Shown: positions 35,702 to 48,264 of the stretch, piece by piece
How the letters are laid out: every line of letters begins with the position of its first letter
Position numbering within the stretch: the stretch's first letter is position 1
NCBI GenBank assembly: GCA_039619475.1
Contig: CM077115.1
Location: 312,184,734-312,248,733, forward strand
Reading direction: 5' to 3'
DNA from: Icerya purchasi
Taxonomy: Eukaryota > Arthropoda > Insecta > Hemiptera > Monophlebidae
DNA: 64,000 nucleotides
Notes under the pieces: generated by a model
Told to the model about the DNA's origin: nothing
Databases searched by the model: none
The model's input: the letters and a program-made list of their open reading frames with translations, nothing else
Made by a program: the position numbers and the translations under genes

Positions 35702-38700
35702 TCATTACAGAGATGATGAGTGAATTGTGTTGACTGTTCCTTCTGGCGATATAAAAAGTAGGACATGAGAATGTAATTTTGGCATCGCATCTATAGAGAA
35801 TAGATTATGTTCATGTGTGTAAAAGGTGCGTTTGTGTTTGCGTATCGAAAGAGAATTACCACATATTTCGAGTATTTCTGGCCTTCCTGTCCGCAGTGCT
35901 GCTGACTACTGTCGGCGGTATACGATATATTACGACGTTGCATGTCGCGTATAGATTTCACTTTGAGACGTTTATGCATCATCAAACGGGATCGGCACTG
36001 CAAGCTGGTACTGCTTTAACAACCAGCTCGTCGACAAACAAGCTCTTCCGTGTGCCTCAAGTTCCTAAGAGAAGTAGAGAAGTGGCTCTATCTTTTCCGA
36101 CTAGATGATCGGTAATGAGTATGTGCCGGCACTCACACTTTTAGCTCGAGAGACGATTAATTCCTGTGCTATATAAACGATGTTGTTGCAGTACAACAGA
36201 GCACTCGAGGAGCACCTTTATATCACGCATCGTTTGAATGGATATTTAAGAGAGAATTTTACCACCTTGCCTAGTGACGAAACTAAAACCTTTATGATGA
36301 AAAAATGATTATTCTTACTTACTTGCATCATTCACTATTGTTACTATTATTCCCACCTACTCCAGTCATCGTATAAATATGTTTTTAGGTACACATTTAT
36401 TAAACGTCTGATTTCAGATGAATTATTTTAAAAATTAATTTTTAACCTAATAAATATATGCGAATGGATGAAGATGGACGGTATTATTATAACTAAATCT
36501 CGTTTTAATAGTGCGTAGTTATAATAATTAAATTCCCGGTTTTGAAGTTGCAAATAATATTTGGAAAAAAAACCTTAAAAAACAAAAAACCCGTGATATG
36601 TTAACGCGGAGAATGATTTATTTTTCGGCTTTATGTACGCCTACAAAAGAGTAACATTTATAGGTGATTCTCACGGTATTTGTTTAAATTTTTCTACCCA
36701 TTGCACGGGATCAGAATTGTTAGCACAGCCTGATCAACCGGTTGACAGATTACCCCCTTGCATGGGGTGAGACGATTCAATGATGATGACTCTGATCAAT
36801 TGGAGGGGGGGGGGGATTTTTACGGTTCAAACCCCTCTCGAAATGTCTGCGAAATAATAACTGCTTGAATTAAATCGAGCGAAATTCAGATTAATTTCTT
36901 TTCAATTTTTGACAAAAGAAGAGAAAATTGAAATTTTTATGAATTCTACGGAAATGACTAGTTTTTGTTTTTATTGTAGTGATCAAATATATTACATATA
37001 CAATAACTGACTGCAAGGCTTTAGTGTACTATTTATACATAAATATATTTCATGATAACACACACATATGTATATGTTGTCGTAATTTTGGTCTAGATAC
37101 GGTTCTGACTCTGATTATTATACTCGGTTGCTTGACTATTCCGATTTCGAATTATTTCGAATTCGATGAAGGGTACTTTTAAAATCAGTTTAGACTTTCA
37201 TTTAAGGGGTGGAAAAAATTTTAGCTTGCACCGGTCATGTAGTGTAGGCTTTTCTGTGTGTAACTTTCTCCGTCACCGTTATAAAGATTATCTTACGATT
37301 ATTATTGATTATATACGGGGGCACGCGTTATTAGCGAAGTTGTTTCGCATATAATTCAGTCGATTGACAAAACAAAATAAGCAAGAAAAAAGACTTTTCC
37401 TCCGGATAATCGTAGTTTTGACATTTGTAATCTTAAAAGTTACAACCTGGATTCGCGTTACCTTGAATACTATGTACTTTCTTTTTCTTAAAATATCCTC
37501 TTTTATTTAACTGCGATGGTAAAATTAATCGCTATTTTTCCAGTTAACTGATTAAATTCAACTTCCTTGCCATTCACTTTTTCTTCTTTCTCCTACTACG
37601 AATTTATCATTTTTCGCGTGCGATCTCTCAATGATCTTTCTTCGTATCACTATACGCCGATTTGCTGTAAGTTCTTAGACATTATCGCGGCTAATGATAT
37701 AGAGCTGTTACTTCAAATATCCTTACGTACAAAAAAATTCACTTTAGATTTCGATGCGATCCCTTTACTTGCCTTTTTTTCATGGTTTTTTCGTCGCCTC
37801 CCCCATTCGCCTATATTTTAATTGCACTTTATTGTCTTCCTCCTTTAATTTCCTCATCTTATTCTGCAGTTCAGTGAAGCAGTTATTTTCATAATCGTAA
37901 AGTATCACTTATTCGAACGCTTTTCTCTTTCTACATACGTTCTGTTCTATGTACTTACATTTGTTAAATCTTAGATTTCTAACCCCTTCCTGGGTTTTTT
38001 TCTTCCATATTTTGCCCATTCTTGTTGTCGGTTTTTTTTATCAATCGAATTCAGCATAATTGACTACCACTTCTTGCAATCATTTCCGCATATAGCTCCT
38101 TGGTTGACGAACGCAATAAAAAACAAAACAAAAAAAACAAAAAAAAAAGCGATATTCAATAATTATGCTGTCGGCTATGTTAAATTGTGTTGTTGTTGGT
38201 TTTTTTCAAATAATTTTCTATTTCTTTTGAACTGTTTAAGGATATGCATATCTAAATCCAATTGTTCTAGTAAGTACCCCTTATGTCCTCTATGTTCGTG
38301 TGTGAGTCTCGTTTATTAATCCCTTTCGGCCTGAAAGTAGAAATTTTTTTTTTTAGTTTTGGCTCTTCAACTATAGATATATATATATTAACTTGGCGCG
38401 AGTATATTTATATTTTTAATGTGCAACAGTAGGATTCAAAGTTTACACCGTCACCCAATGAGGAGTTACGCAATGGTCAAATGAAAGTAGAAAAGTTAAG
38501 GAGCTTTTGCCGCTGTGTAATAGGAAAACCTCTAGGTAGAGCGGTATTATCATAAATTATAGGTAGGGGGACAGAAGTATAACTTTCGCTTCTTTTTCAG
38601 AGTGTACGGGAGCACAAAATTTTGTGAAATAATTTTTGACAGTTATTATCTCGCTTTCATTTTCAAAAATGAAATTTAACAAAAAAAAAATTCGATTATT

Positions 38701-39099
38701 TTGCGTTTTTTTTTTTAAAAAATGTTTCATATTTTTTACATTAGTAACGTCGGTAATTCTTCCACATCTTATTTAGTCTATCGACAATTTCCAGTGAATA
38801 CGCGCGAACGAACACGCTAAAAATACACGTTCTACCTGGCAGCGGGGGAATAGTGGTGGTGTTTACGTTGAAAAAAGGAGAAGAAAGGTTTTCTCCGATT
38901 ACTGTCACTGCGAATGGATCAATTTTGACGCGGGCTACTGCAGCAAAATAGAAAGAGGCTTTGTTGTTTTTTCGTCCTTTCAATTCTGAGAAATCTAATT
39001 TAGCGAGCTATATGACTTATAATCTCTATAGAGATTCTCACTGTGAACAGCATTCGATACGCTATATGTCACCTGTATCGATCGGATGCGTATGCGATA
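35702..39099. other. No gene recognised; pyrimidine-rich and G-run patches
   Basis: A patch at about 35790-36240 is slightly richer in CpG and contains TATATAAACG (36169-36178), but no start or exon can be supported. A run of G lies at about 36806-36818, followed by GGTTCAAACCCC, a B-box-like match with no A box. From 37560 to 38340 the + strand is T/C-rich. An (AT)n tract lies at about 38376-38389. Confidence 0.35.
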
Positions 39100-39685
39100 T
39101 TATTCGGTTCGCGTTCTCGTTCACGTTGTTATTATTGCGGCATATTACCATTTTAGGCCATGACCGAACTCACTAACGGAATTTGCTTACGGAACGTCGG
39201 CCATGTCCAGAGCAAGTCGCGCCTATCTTGTAGATATCGCGATCTTCTATAATTTGGACACTACTCTACCGTAGCCTATAATAGATATACGCGGCAGATA
39301 TCATCGTTTTAATAAGACGATTGCTCGCTAACGAGTGCTCGTCCATTATTAGTAGTAGTGAGTGGTTGATGCGCTCTAGTTTCGAAGATGTGTAGAAATT
39401 TTTCAGGCATCGAAACCGACTTCATACGTGATGATATGACCGTTTCAGGTCTGCGTACATTTCTTCTTCGATACTCCGTTGCACGTTCTGCACACTACTT
39501 AATTATCGTCTTCCGAGGCTGATCGCTGTTTGCGGTCGCTAAATTTTCCGGGGCGTTCTGCTGATGACCCTCTCGCAATGTTGTTGTTAAACACTGTTCG
39601 ACTGATTGTGAGTTGTTCGCTGTGATTTTTTAATTGAAATTCCTCGATCAACTGAAAAAAGAAAAACGTTGATCGAACTGAACAG
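39100..39685 (+). promoter_or_regulatory. CpG-richer block ending in a consensus splice donor; candidate leader exon/promoter
   Basis: Composition shifts to more G+C and CpG (six CpG in 39181-39240 alone) against an A/T-rich background. The block ends near CTGAACAG|GTGAGGTG, a good donor at 39686. The only overlapping open frames lie on either strand and match nothing. If the gene is on the + strand, this could be a 5' untranslated exon splicing to the exon-like segment at 45492. The transcription start cannot be fixed. Confidence 0.4.
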
Positions 39686-41254
39686 GTGAGGTGTATCTTG
39701 ATGTATCGCCCACTCTGGCGATATTTCTGCCGCGTCGCATAAAAACCGCCCAATAGAATCGCGCCACTTTTTACACGATGAAAGTTACTCTTTTATCGTT
39801 TATACGAAAAAAGTTTCTGATAACAGGTCGTCTCGGGTACTTTAAATCGCGGATTTCTACTACATTACCATTATAATATTACGCACATGGATAGCGGCGA
39901 ACGATGTATGGTGTACATTTATTATGAATTGTCTTCAAGTATGCGTATTACGAAAGCTCAAGAAATACGCAAAAAGTTGCACATTCCGTGAATTGTGTAA
40001 CCATTCTAGTGAGATATAGGCATAATGGTTTTTTCTCGTTTTATGCATGTTCAGAGTGTCGTTTGTTAATTAATAATAGCTTCCGATGTGATGTTTTGTT
40101 TTTTTTCCCCAGAATTTGTATCAAAAAAATTGTTATGTGCGGAAAAATTTTATTAATTGAGTAACAAAAGTGTTTCAAACTAAAAATTTTACACGGTTAA
40201 TTAGTTAAACAGATCTCTTTATAGCTTGTTTAAATTATAATTGTCATTCTGAAGTGGTAGCGGTTTCCCAGGTGAAATCTGTTTCTTTAAAAAAAAATTT
40301 TAGTGCCCCCAGGGCTTTTCGAAAAAGTTTTAAATCGATCGAGTATTTTACATTTTATAGGGGGTGTAATTGTACTGTCCAAGTTCAAACATATTTGTAA
40401 TTCGTAAATATTCCATACAAATTGGTTATTTATACGTGTTTTTTGTAAATTTTTTGTCCACATGATCCGTGTTGTCACAATTAAATGTGTTTGATGGCCG
40501 ACTTATTTCAAAAATTCACGTCGCTCCGTTGTAATTGTCGATTTAATTTCTTCGTTATTTCGGATTTCTTTCATTTTAATTCGAGGTGTATGCCACTCCG
40601 GCAGGTAGTTAATTGCGTTACATTATTGTTCCAGTATTATCGTACTTATTACCTTTTATTGCTTGGTGTCTGCAACGTGTCTGCACCGCGACTTTTTTAT
40701 GAGAACAGCTACTACTACGACCTGTGATTAATTATGAAGAAATTCGTTAATGAATGAAAATTACAACTTCCTTTTTTCCATTCACTTTGCAGACAAGCAA
40801 TCTGGAAAACTCTGCGATTATTTGCGTCCAGTCATTTCCTGCACGCGAATTTTCGTTTTTATTGGTTTTTTTTTAAAGAAATATTTTATTTATTACGGGC
40901 ATTACGTAAATCAGTATAAACTCACCGCACAGGTATAAATCGGAAAATTTATCGGACTACGACACACTTGATCGAGGTCGCTGTATCCAGCTACCGGAAA
41001 AAAGTAAAGCATATTTAAAAAAACAATAAATTCTGCCCTAGTGGAGGGTGCAGAAAAAATTTAAAGCACGCTGCTAAAGAACTAAAATGAAAAAAAAAAA
41101 AAAACAATAAATTTTGGTTCTGGAACATAAATCATTTTCACTTCTGTGCGAATTAGTAAATGTTACATTCAAATTACAATAACAAGTGCCAAAAAAAAAA
41201 AAAGCAATAAAAAGTACTTTTTTTTTTGAACCGGCATCTGTTACCATTTAGCCA
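39686..41254. other. No gene recognised; possible intron
   Basis: Contains an acceptor-like CCATTCACTTTGCAG ending 40792 and a donor-like CACAGGTATAAAT near 40931. The sequence between is not convincingly coding. A runs lie at 41088-41104 and 41191-41203. Confidence 0.3.
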
Positions 41255-42120
41255 CTTTTTTTTTTCTTTTTTTCTTTTTTTTGAGCCTTTCAACCGAACA
41301 CTTTTACCCAGAAACAATTAGAATAGGAAGGAATCAATTATATCTTCATACGATATCAAACGTTGTTAGGAGAAGGGAACAAATAATAGGAACAATCGGT
41401 GGAGAGGGAAAAGGACATAAGAGGCGCAATATGGAGTGTAGGAAGACCAAGTCTCAGCAAACTGAAGTAGAAAGCAGAACACTCAGCAGAAAGAGATGAA
41501 CACTCAATGCATGCTCTTCGTTTGAGTAGGACAATATGGAGAGGCAACCAACGAAAAACGAAAACGGAAGGAAGATAATAAAGTATGGCTTAAGAGCGCA
41601 GACAAATAACGGAAACAACAACAGAATGACGAAGTGAAGGAAACAAAGAGAACCACAGGTTAACAGGAAGACACTAGGTTGGACAGACAGATAAAAAGAA
41701 CAATTGTTAGATCCGACCAAAACCTAAGATGAAAACCTTTGCACAGCGGAAGGAGATTGGACGATGGGATTTTTCTTAAGAAAAGAAGTGTGAAGAGGCA
41801 GCAGCCTGAGTTAAGGAGTCCACCGCTTCATTACCGAAGATGCCCGAATTATTAGGAACCCACAGTAAATATCAATATAAATGCAAAGGAGGGAAGAAAG
41901 AACGTGGATAAGTGAGCGTATGCGGAGTATGATAAAATCACAAGAACGATCAGGTAGGGAAGAATGAATTGAAGGACGGTCATGGAGTCAGATATAATCA
42001 AGAATTTAGAGTAAATGTGATTGGAGGAAATGAAAATAATGCCATTTTCAAAATTACAAGTACTCGTCGGCAGACTTAGTAACCCTCGAAAGCCGTGGCT
42101 AATTTTCCTGTGATTTTTTT
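41255..42120 (-). pseudogene. I-type LINE 3' end with RNase H (fragment D)
   Basis: Minus strand, from about 42070 down: FLIISDSMTVLQFI is the RNase H DSL..LQ motif; after a frame change, LWVPNNSGIFGNEAVDSL (about 41868-41815) is the WVPSH-GI-GNE-AD block that closes this domain. The 3' region runs to about 41283 and ends in a long T-rich tract on the + strand (41255-41282), the poly(A) tail of a minus-strand insertion. Reverse transcriptase is absent, as expected from 5' truncation. It is clearly related to 48265-49035 over its whole length, including GCGCAATA...CTCAG(C/T)AGAAA. Inactive. Confidence 0.8.
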
Positions 42121-42429
42121 TTTTAAATGAAAAAAGAATTCTCACTAAAACTCTGGAGACTCGAATAATATTGCGAGACCGGTTCGGTTCCTTAATATGT
42201 AAAAGATAACTTTTATCTGGATGGCCACTTTCTGGGAAAACGGAAAAAACCGAAGAATTTTGTTAATCACGGAAAAATCGGAAAATTTATTTAAAGTCAG
42301 GGAATTTGAAAAAAGTACACAGAAACACCTGCGTGATTGCGAAATTCCATGGTATACATTTATCCCATGTATATATATATATCAATGACTGTGTCATTCT
42401 TATACCGGGGTACGAATACGCTACATTTT
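42121..42429. other. No gene seen
   Basis: Contains GGGAAAACGGAAAAAACCG-type purine repeats at 42234-42290 and a short (TA)n at 42370-42382. Confidence 0.3.
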
Positions 42430-43130
42430 TTGTCCTATGATTATGTCCAAGGGGACACGTCATTTTTCACGCGTTTTTGAATTTTTCGGCAACTTTGAAA
42501 GTTTCGTTAAGGAAATTAAATATGGTTTTTTGGTCCCGACAAATAGCGATCTTTCTCCATTAATATATCTCATGCCGGGAAAAAAAATATTTTTTTCATA
42601 ATTTTTAAGCTTTCGGCGCTTCAAGGGTCTGAATATAAACTGGTAAGCTTGGCTTATGAAGCATATGTTTGAAATACGTTTTGGTTTTTCCAAGTTTTTA
42701 CTCGGTCTAATACTTGCGTAAACTTTTTTCTTTCGCTGTTTTTGGCCCAAGGGGGGGGGGGGGTAATTTGTTTACCGTAATTTTTTAATTTTATGAAAGG
42801 ATTCTTGCATTTTATTTTATATTTCGAATTTCACCTTTAAAGGTTTATCAAGTGATGTGTTATGAATTCTTTAAGGGTGATTTTTGAGGTCGTTTTATAT
42901 TCCAATATTAATATACATTCTTGACGGTTTGTTTTTTGTGCCGTCCAGGGTTATCGGTTAATTTGAATTTATAGATACGGTTTTAAAGAGAATTTTATTT
43001 TTAATTTATGTTCCAAATTTGGAGGTTATAAGTCAAACCGTTCGTGAGATATTGCATATTTTAATTGAATATTTTTGTCGTTCTGAACTATCTTATTAGG
43101 ATTCCTTACATTATATGTATTCCTAAAAAT
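42430..43130. repeat. Unclassified dispersed repeat, copy B
   Basis: Collinear with 30470-31480: GGGGACACGTCATTTTTCACGC, TTTGAAAGTTTCGTTAAGG and, near the end, AGGTCGTTTTATATTCC, GGTTTGTTTTTTGTGCCG and TCCAGGGTTATCGG. A run of G lies at about 42750-42762. No coding frame was seen. Confidence 0.5.
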
Positions 43131-43440
43131 CCATAAACACATAGAACACAATTAACAACTTATTAATTGGTTTTTATGCGTTTATGTATTTTATTAAATA
43201 AGTAATACTGAAATGCGTATAATTGAATTAATGTGGAACAACGGATGAATTATTAAAATGCTAAATGCATTTTTAAACTTTTACGTTTTCCTCCCCTTTT
43301 GAAGTCTCACTCCGTTTCTTTCCATAATGCGTATTTAACCTTGGCTATTACGAGTATTTTCCGGTTCACCCGGGTACAGGATGGGTTCTACTTCAAATTA
43401 GATAATTCATAAGTATAAATACATTTTCTTGTGGATAAAC

Positions 43441-43471
<31 letters not shown>

Positions 43472-45491
43472 AACTGTTCATATGTTAACATGTTTTTAAC
43501 CTTTCGTGGCAACGGATGAAAAAAAGTTGTTCTACAGAAAAGTTTTCATTGAACAACTTAGGGGAACAAACTTGTTGCACGCGTCTCCTGTTACCCGTTC
43601 GAATGCCATTTCATAAAGTAAAATTGTTTTCAGCGGTTTTCATTAATTCTCAAAAGTAATCGAGTTGTTTTTATATTCTTTTTGACTGCCATACCTATGA
43701 TTAATAAGATTAAGTTACGATAAAAGAATTATAAATACAAATACGTATATAATAGTTCGCGCGCGCACTATCTCTGTATACCATCTGAAAGTTACGACTA
43801 TTCGGAAGAATATGGCAAATCAAAATAATCGCTATGAGAATAAAAATGGGAGAATGCAAATAGGCAGGAATCAGAACTGACTGCGCACAAGACAATAAGC
43901 AAAAGTTAACTTTCTTATAATCATCGCCGTTTAACTGACTAGGTTTTGTGGTATAATATGTCGGCGTTTCCCATAATTATGGAATTCGCTTTCACCTTTT
44001 TCGTATAATTCGATCGCCTATTTACATCATACATTTTGTTTGTATTCTTACTATCTGCTATAGGGGATTTAACGTACCTAATTTCTTCTTAATGTCAGTT
44101 AATATTATAAAAAGTCTGTCGTATTTTCCTATTTTTTGTTAGTTTTATCTTCTTGGTATAGTTTATATTCATCATTTTCCGGAATCTTTTCAAGAAAAAC
44201 ATATTTACAATGTAGAATTAACCTGCGATGAACTGTATGGCAGCTACTTCATTATAGTTTATAGTATAAAATCACACTCTGTTAATGTTTTCACTTCCTT
44301 CGAGAATATGTTTTTCATTATTTCATTTTATCGCACTGTCTGCATTTTCCTTGTATTATCATAATTCATTTTTAGTCACCTCTAGTGACCATGCTTGGAT
44401 CTGTTCCGAATCTGCCAATCAGTCATATATGTTAAGTTATACCCAAACGTTTAAAAGTATAAAATATGAATTACAAAAATTTGTACACCTTCCTATATCG
44501 AAATATTCTTGCGTTATATAACACTCAATTAAAAATTCATAAGCTAGAAATATTATTAAAATTATTATCCGTATATAACTTTTCAGCGATACCTTTTAAT
44601 TGGCGTAATATTTGAAATCACCATATAAAATCATGAATGAAAATATGTATATTATACCTGTGTATCTAGTTCCAATTAAAAAAAAGGATATTATTTTTAT
44701 TTATTTTTTAAATAAAACTTAAATAGCTAATTACAGTTCGCTTCCTTTTTTCAAAATTCCTCGGTCAATAGAATTTTCTAGAGATACACTGAACCTAATC
44801 AATTTATTTACCCCCCCCCCCCCCATCGAGAAAAAAAAACGGAATCTCATTAAATTGGTGGGCCGTTTTAGAGAATTTAAATAATACTCGTGCGTATTTT
44901 GCATATAGGATAATTACTAGTATAGTCGTCTATGCGATAAATTGAATTGAATTCGAAACTGAATTCTTTTTATATTAAGAATGAATGTGTGAAATCATTT
45001 TGTTTTTAAGTATACTCATATTGTAAACATAGGACAAAGAATTAGTTTCATTTTTTAAGTTTTGACTCCGGGTTGACTATGTAAATGCAGGTATTGAACG
45101 CTCGCGATTTTTCGTGAATTTTTTATTAGTTTATTTATATATGTGCATATCCTTTACATTATTTTGTTATTAATATTTGCAAATAAGCGAATTATTGTAT
45201 TTGATTATTGTTTTATCATTGATATTTTTGAGATTATTTTTACACACTGCGTTTTATAAATTCAATTTTGATTTGTTAAAAACTAAAATATCAGATAATA
45301 CCAATGAAGAAAAAAAAAATGAGATAATGGCCTTACTACTAATTTTTGCTAAAAATCAATAGGCCAGAAGGTTTTTATAATCACTCAACCCGATGTGAAT
45401 AAAGGTTTCTTATCGCAAAATAAATATCGATTTTTACGTCCAATAATCTATCAGCCCCTGCCTAACACATCTTTTTAATCTTCTTCCTCAG
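43131..45491. other. No gene recognised; A/T-rich, homopolymers
   Basis: T run at about 43449-43470 and a C run at about 44812-44824. Nothing coding was recognised. It ends in a good polypyrimidine tract (TTTTTAATCTTCTTCCTCAG) that serves the exon-like segment at 45492. Confidence 0.35.
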
Positions 45492-45539
45492 TGAAAAGCT
45501 AAACACACAATCCGGGTAGTTTCAAAATGGATATGGTTG
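45492..45539 (+). CDS. Exon-like segment with start codon (48 nt), flanked by strong splice sites
   Basis: A pyrimidine-rich tract ending CTTCCTCAG (45483-45491) is a textbook acceptor; GTAAGTAT at 45540 is a textbook donor. Between them are 48 nt with ATG at 45527 in the context TTCAAAATGG, close to the insect start consensus. The coding part, ATG GAT ATG GTT G (Met-Asp-Met-Val), ends in phase 1. Spliced to the exon at 55410, the frame continues 14 more codons (GEAAAKNDDVSEKS) to a TGA. So it would either be a short upstream reading frame for the USP-like transcript, or begin a different protein whose next exon is not recognised. No direct evidence of transcription. Confidence 0.5.
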
Positions 45540-47155
45540 GTAAGTATAAAATTAAAATGTTAAAATGAAACTTCTTCGGTCTTTTGTTTGTTTAAATCTG
45601 ATGCAGATATTATAGACAAAAAGAAGCGAAAAAATAAACACGATACAAGTTTAAAAAAGTCTGGAGAAATCCATTAGACGGAAGAAGGTTTTTTCTATTC
45701 ATTAGAAAAAGCTTACGTGATTAATATTTTTTTCCATTCGACGCAAACTCCGGCAGCAATATAATTAGACGTCCGCCTCTAATAGATGATATTTATTGTT
45801 CGAGGTCTATTGAATTAAATTTCTCATTAAGTTCTCTTTTTTAATACCGGATTGTTACGAACAGCGTCTTCAGGTATTACATACATGCTGGACTCTTTGA
45901 AAACGCCGTGTAAAACAATAACGTGTTTCATACACCTGCGTGTTTGTTCATAACAATATGCCACCGGAAACACATACCGTAAGTTCTTAAGATTTTTTGT
46001 CGCCGCTTGCTACTTCGTAAATTACTGCCTCTCGAAGCGCACACACTTGTTGTCAGAATGTTTACTGCGTAGTTAACTTGTATTTTAAGTACCGGAGACC
46101 TCTTCGATCTGCATGCTATTCTCTTCCGGATGGCATTGTGTTAACAAGCTCCCGAGTAGATGATTAGGGAATAATTATTGTACCGTATCGGTAGTGATTG
46201 CGAACTTTAGTGTCTTTTGACACTTGAAACTTCTGTAGTAGTAGAAAATACCGAAAATGAATGAAAATCTTATTTTATACCGGTGTATTTTAATTATACT
46301 AAGTTCGTACAAGTATAATAAAAAGTGGGAGATTAATTAAATACTAATTAGCAATACAAAAAATAATAATAATAATAATAAGTAATAATAATAATAATAA
46401 TGGTGATGATGATAACCTTTTTTTATTACTACGAACTGTTATTTTTTCTATCTGGAATATTAAAAATTATGAACGAACAAGCCATATAATATTGAAAATA
46501 AATAAAATGGTAAGAATTATTATCCCTCCGTAAATTTATGTACATCAAGCTGAAAAAAAAAAAATTTTTACCAATGTTTCTACAACTAATCAGTCAAAAC
46601 ATCTACGCTAGATGTATTAAATTTCAGCTTGGCGAGATTTTTCATAAGCTTTGTGTTATTTTTAAACCGAAGAATTGTTGAAATATTAATTATTCGTATT
46701 TCGCGATTACAGAACAACTCTACCTAACCGGAACCAACCTCTTGACTTTAAATCTTCCACGTATAGTCATTTTATCGGATGGAAAATTAATCTATTCCGT
46801 TTGCACTAGAAAAATTATGCTACCTTGTAATTTTACAGCTGCCAGATTGTTGTGCGCTCGGTGTTCATATTTTTTAAGCAGGTTATTTTGTATATTTGAA
46901 CTAGAGCATTTAGAAGAATAAGACAATTTTACTCGGTAAAAGATCAACGGAAATATTTAATATTTAAGATCGTATATAATTTTCGATGACACGCTTGCGT
47001 CTCACAATACCTTTTCTTCTGCGTCATTTTGAACGGTATTATGTTGCTCGGTGGTCAAATGCGTGTCGTCGCATTTTGCATAATAAATGTCGGAAATTTT
47101 TTCAAGTATCTTTTAAATTATATCAAGCACAGCATACAGTCGTCAAAATCGTAAT
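45540..47155. other. No gene seen; possible intron with (AAT)n microsatellite
   Basis: AAT-type trinucleotide repeats run at about 46364-46401 and are followed by a few TGATGA repeats. A more balanced stretch at 45840-46200 has no recognisable coding. Confidence 0.35.
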
Positions 47156-47345
47156 AATAGAGTAATGGTTAGACGTAGTCTTTTTTAAATACCAATCCTA
47201 AATTTACGTATGAAACCCGTAGCCTTTTAGATAGTTGTTTCTTCCCGGACTCAAGTCGCTCCCGGGTGTATGCCTAACCTGAAATCGAACATTAGATATA
47301 TCAGAGAAGTTGTCTGGTAGAAAGCGGAGATTATCATTCCAAAAT
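47156..47345 (+). mobile_element. Diverged partial copy of the tRNA-derived SINE
   Basis: Begins with ATAGAGTAATGGTTAGACGT, like the ATAGCCTAGTGGTTAAGGTG head at 23596. After an unrelated stretch it continues with CTTCCCGGACTCAAGTCGCTCCCGGG and GCCTAACCTGAAAT, matching GTTCCGGATCCGAATCCGCTCCC and CTAGCCTGAAAT in the full copy. The C-run part is altered and the 3' end is not clear. No flanking repeats were seen, so it is an older copy. Confidence 0.55.
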
Positions 47346-48264
47346 AGGGGAAAGTATAATACCATGCTTGATATTCTCTTCAAATAGAACTTAAGTACAT
47401 TACGAAAAGAGCCTAATTTCACAATCCTATCCATTACACCTTTCCAAAAGTCTCTCATCATGTTACTTTTTTTTTATGTTTACAATATTCTGTATTTGAT
47501 AGACGTGCATATATATATTAATTACAACGTAATTCTTAATTCGAAAAAATGTCCTAATTTTATGCAACGCAAAATGTCCCAATTTTATGTAACGTTTGTT
47601 ATATTTTATAGGATTTTTGTTGTTATTGTTATTTAAAATTATGTAATGAAATATTTAACGAAAAATGTAACGAAAAATGTAACTAAAAAATATCTTAATT
47701 TTATATAATGAAAGTTAAATGTTACAATAAGATTTTTGTGGTTATGTTATTTTTTGTGTGTGTTGATACCAGTAAGAATAACGGTGTAAATTTTGATCAT
47801 TTTATACAAAGTATAGAAGAGAAAGAGACAGAAATGGAAGCAAGAGGTGTCACACAGCCCCTTGCGAAGCCAAAATGGCCGAGTTTATATATATATATAT
47901 ATATGTGTATATATATATATATTTATATATATATATATATATATATATACTATGTATTTAAAATTATAACATATCAATCACTAAAAAACCTTTTCTTCAA
48001 AAGCAGCCTGATCAAATTATATGCCTCGAGATCAGTTTGCGCAGTTGTTATTATTGCTTGTATATTATGACTGTAGTAAACGCTGAAACTTTATCTGTCC
48101 ACTTAATACTGCTACTAATCTCCCGTTTATTTCCTTTACTTCATCGTTTTATTACGTTTCTTTCTGTTGTCATTCAGTAGTAGCTTTTTGTAATCGTTCT
48201 CCATTAGAAGTTATTGCGTGCTCCTTAAAAATGCTTCTCTATTTCTGATGACGTTTTTTTCTTT
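47346..48264. other. No gene recognised; (TA)n tracts
   Basis: (TA)n at about 47886-47903 and 47908-47950. The 120-codon frame across it (47708-48070) is largely microsatellite-derived and is not called. Confidence 0.4.

Noticed and set aside
36169..36178. TATATAAACG as a promoter
   Set aside because: No initiator at the right distance, no exon downstream, and TATA-like strings are common in this A/T-rich DNA.
36800..36840. B-box-like GGTTCAAACCCC as a tRNA gene or SINE
   Set aside because: No A box at proper spacing and no cloverleaf could be drawn.
40778..40940. Exon candidate between CTTTGCAG and CACAGGTATAAA
   Set aside because: The interior includes T/A-rich low-complexity sequence and a frame with no recognisable protein; the donor is poor.
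47708..48070. 120-codon open frame (+)
   Set aside because: Much of it is (TA)n microsatellite translated as repeated Tyr-Ile.
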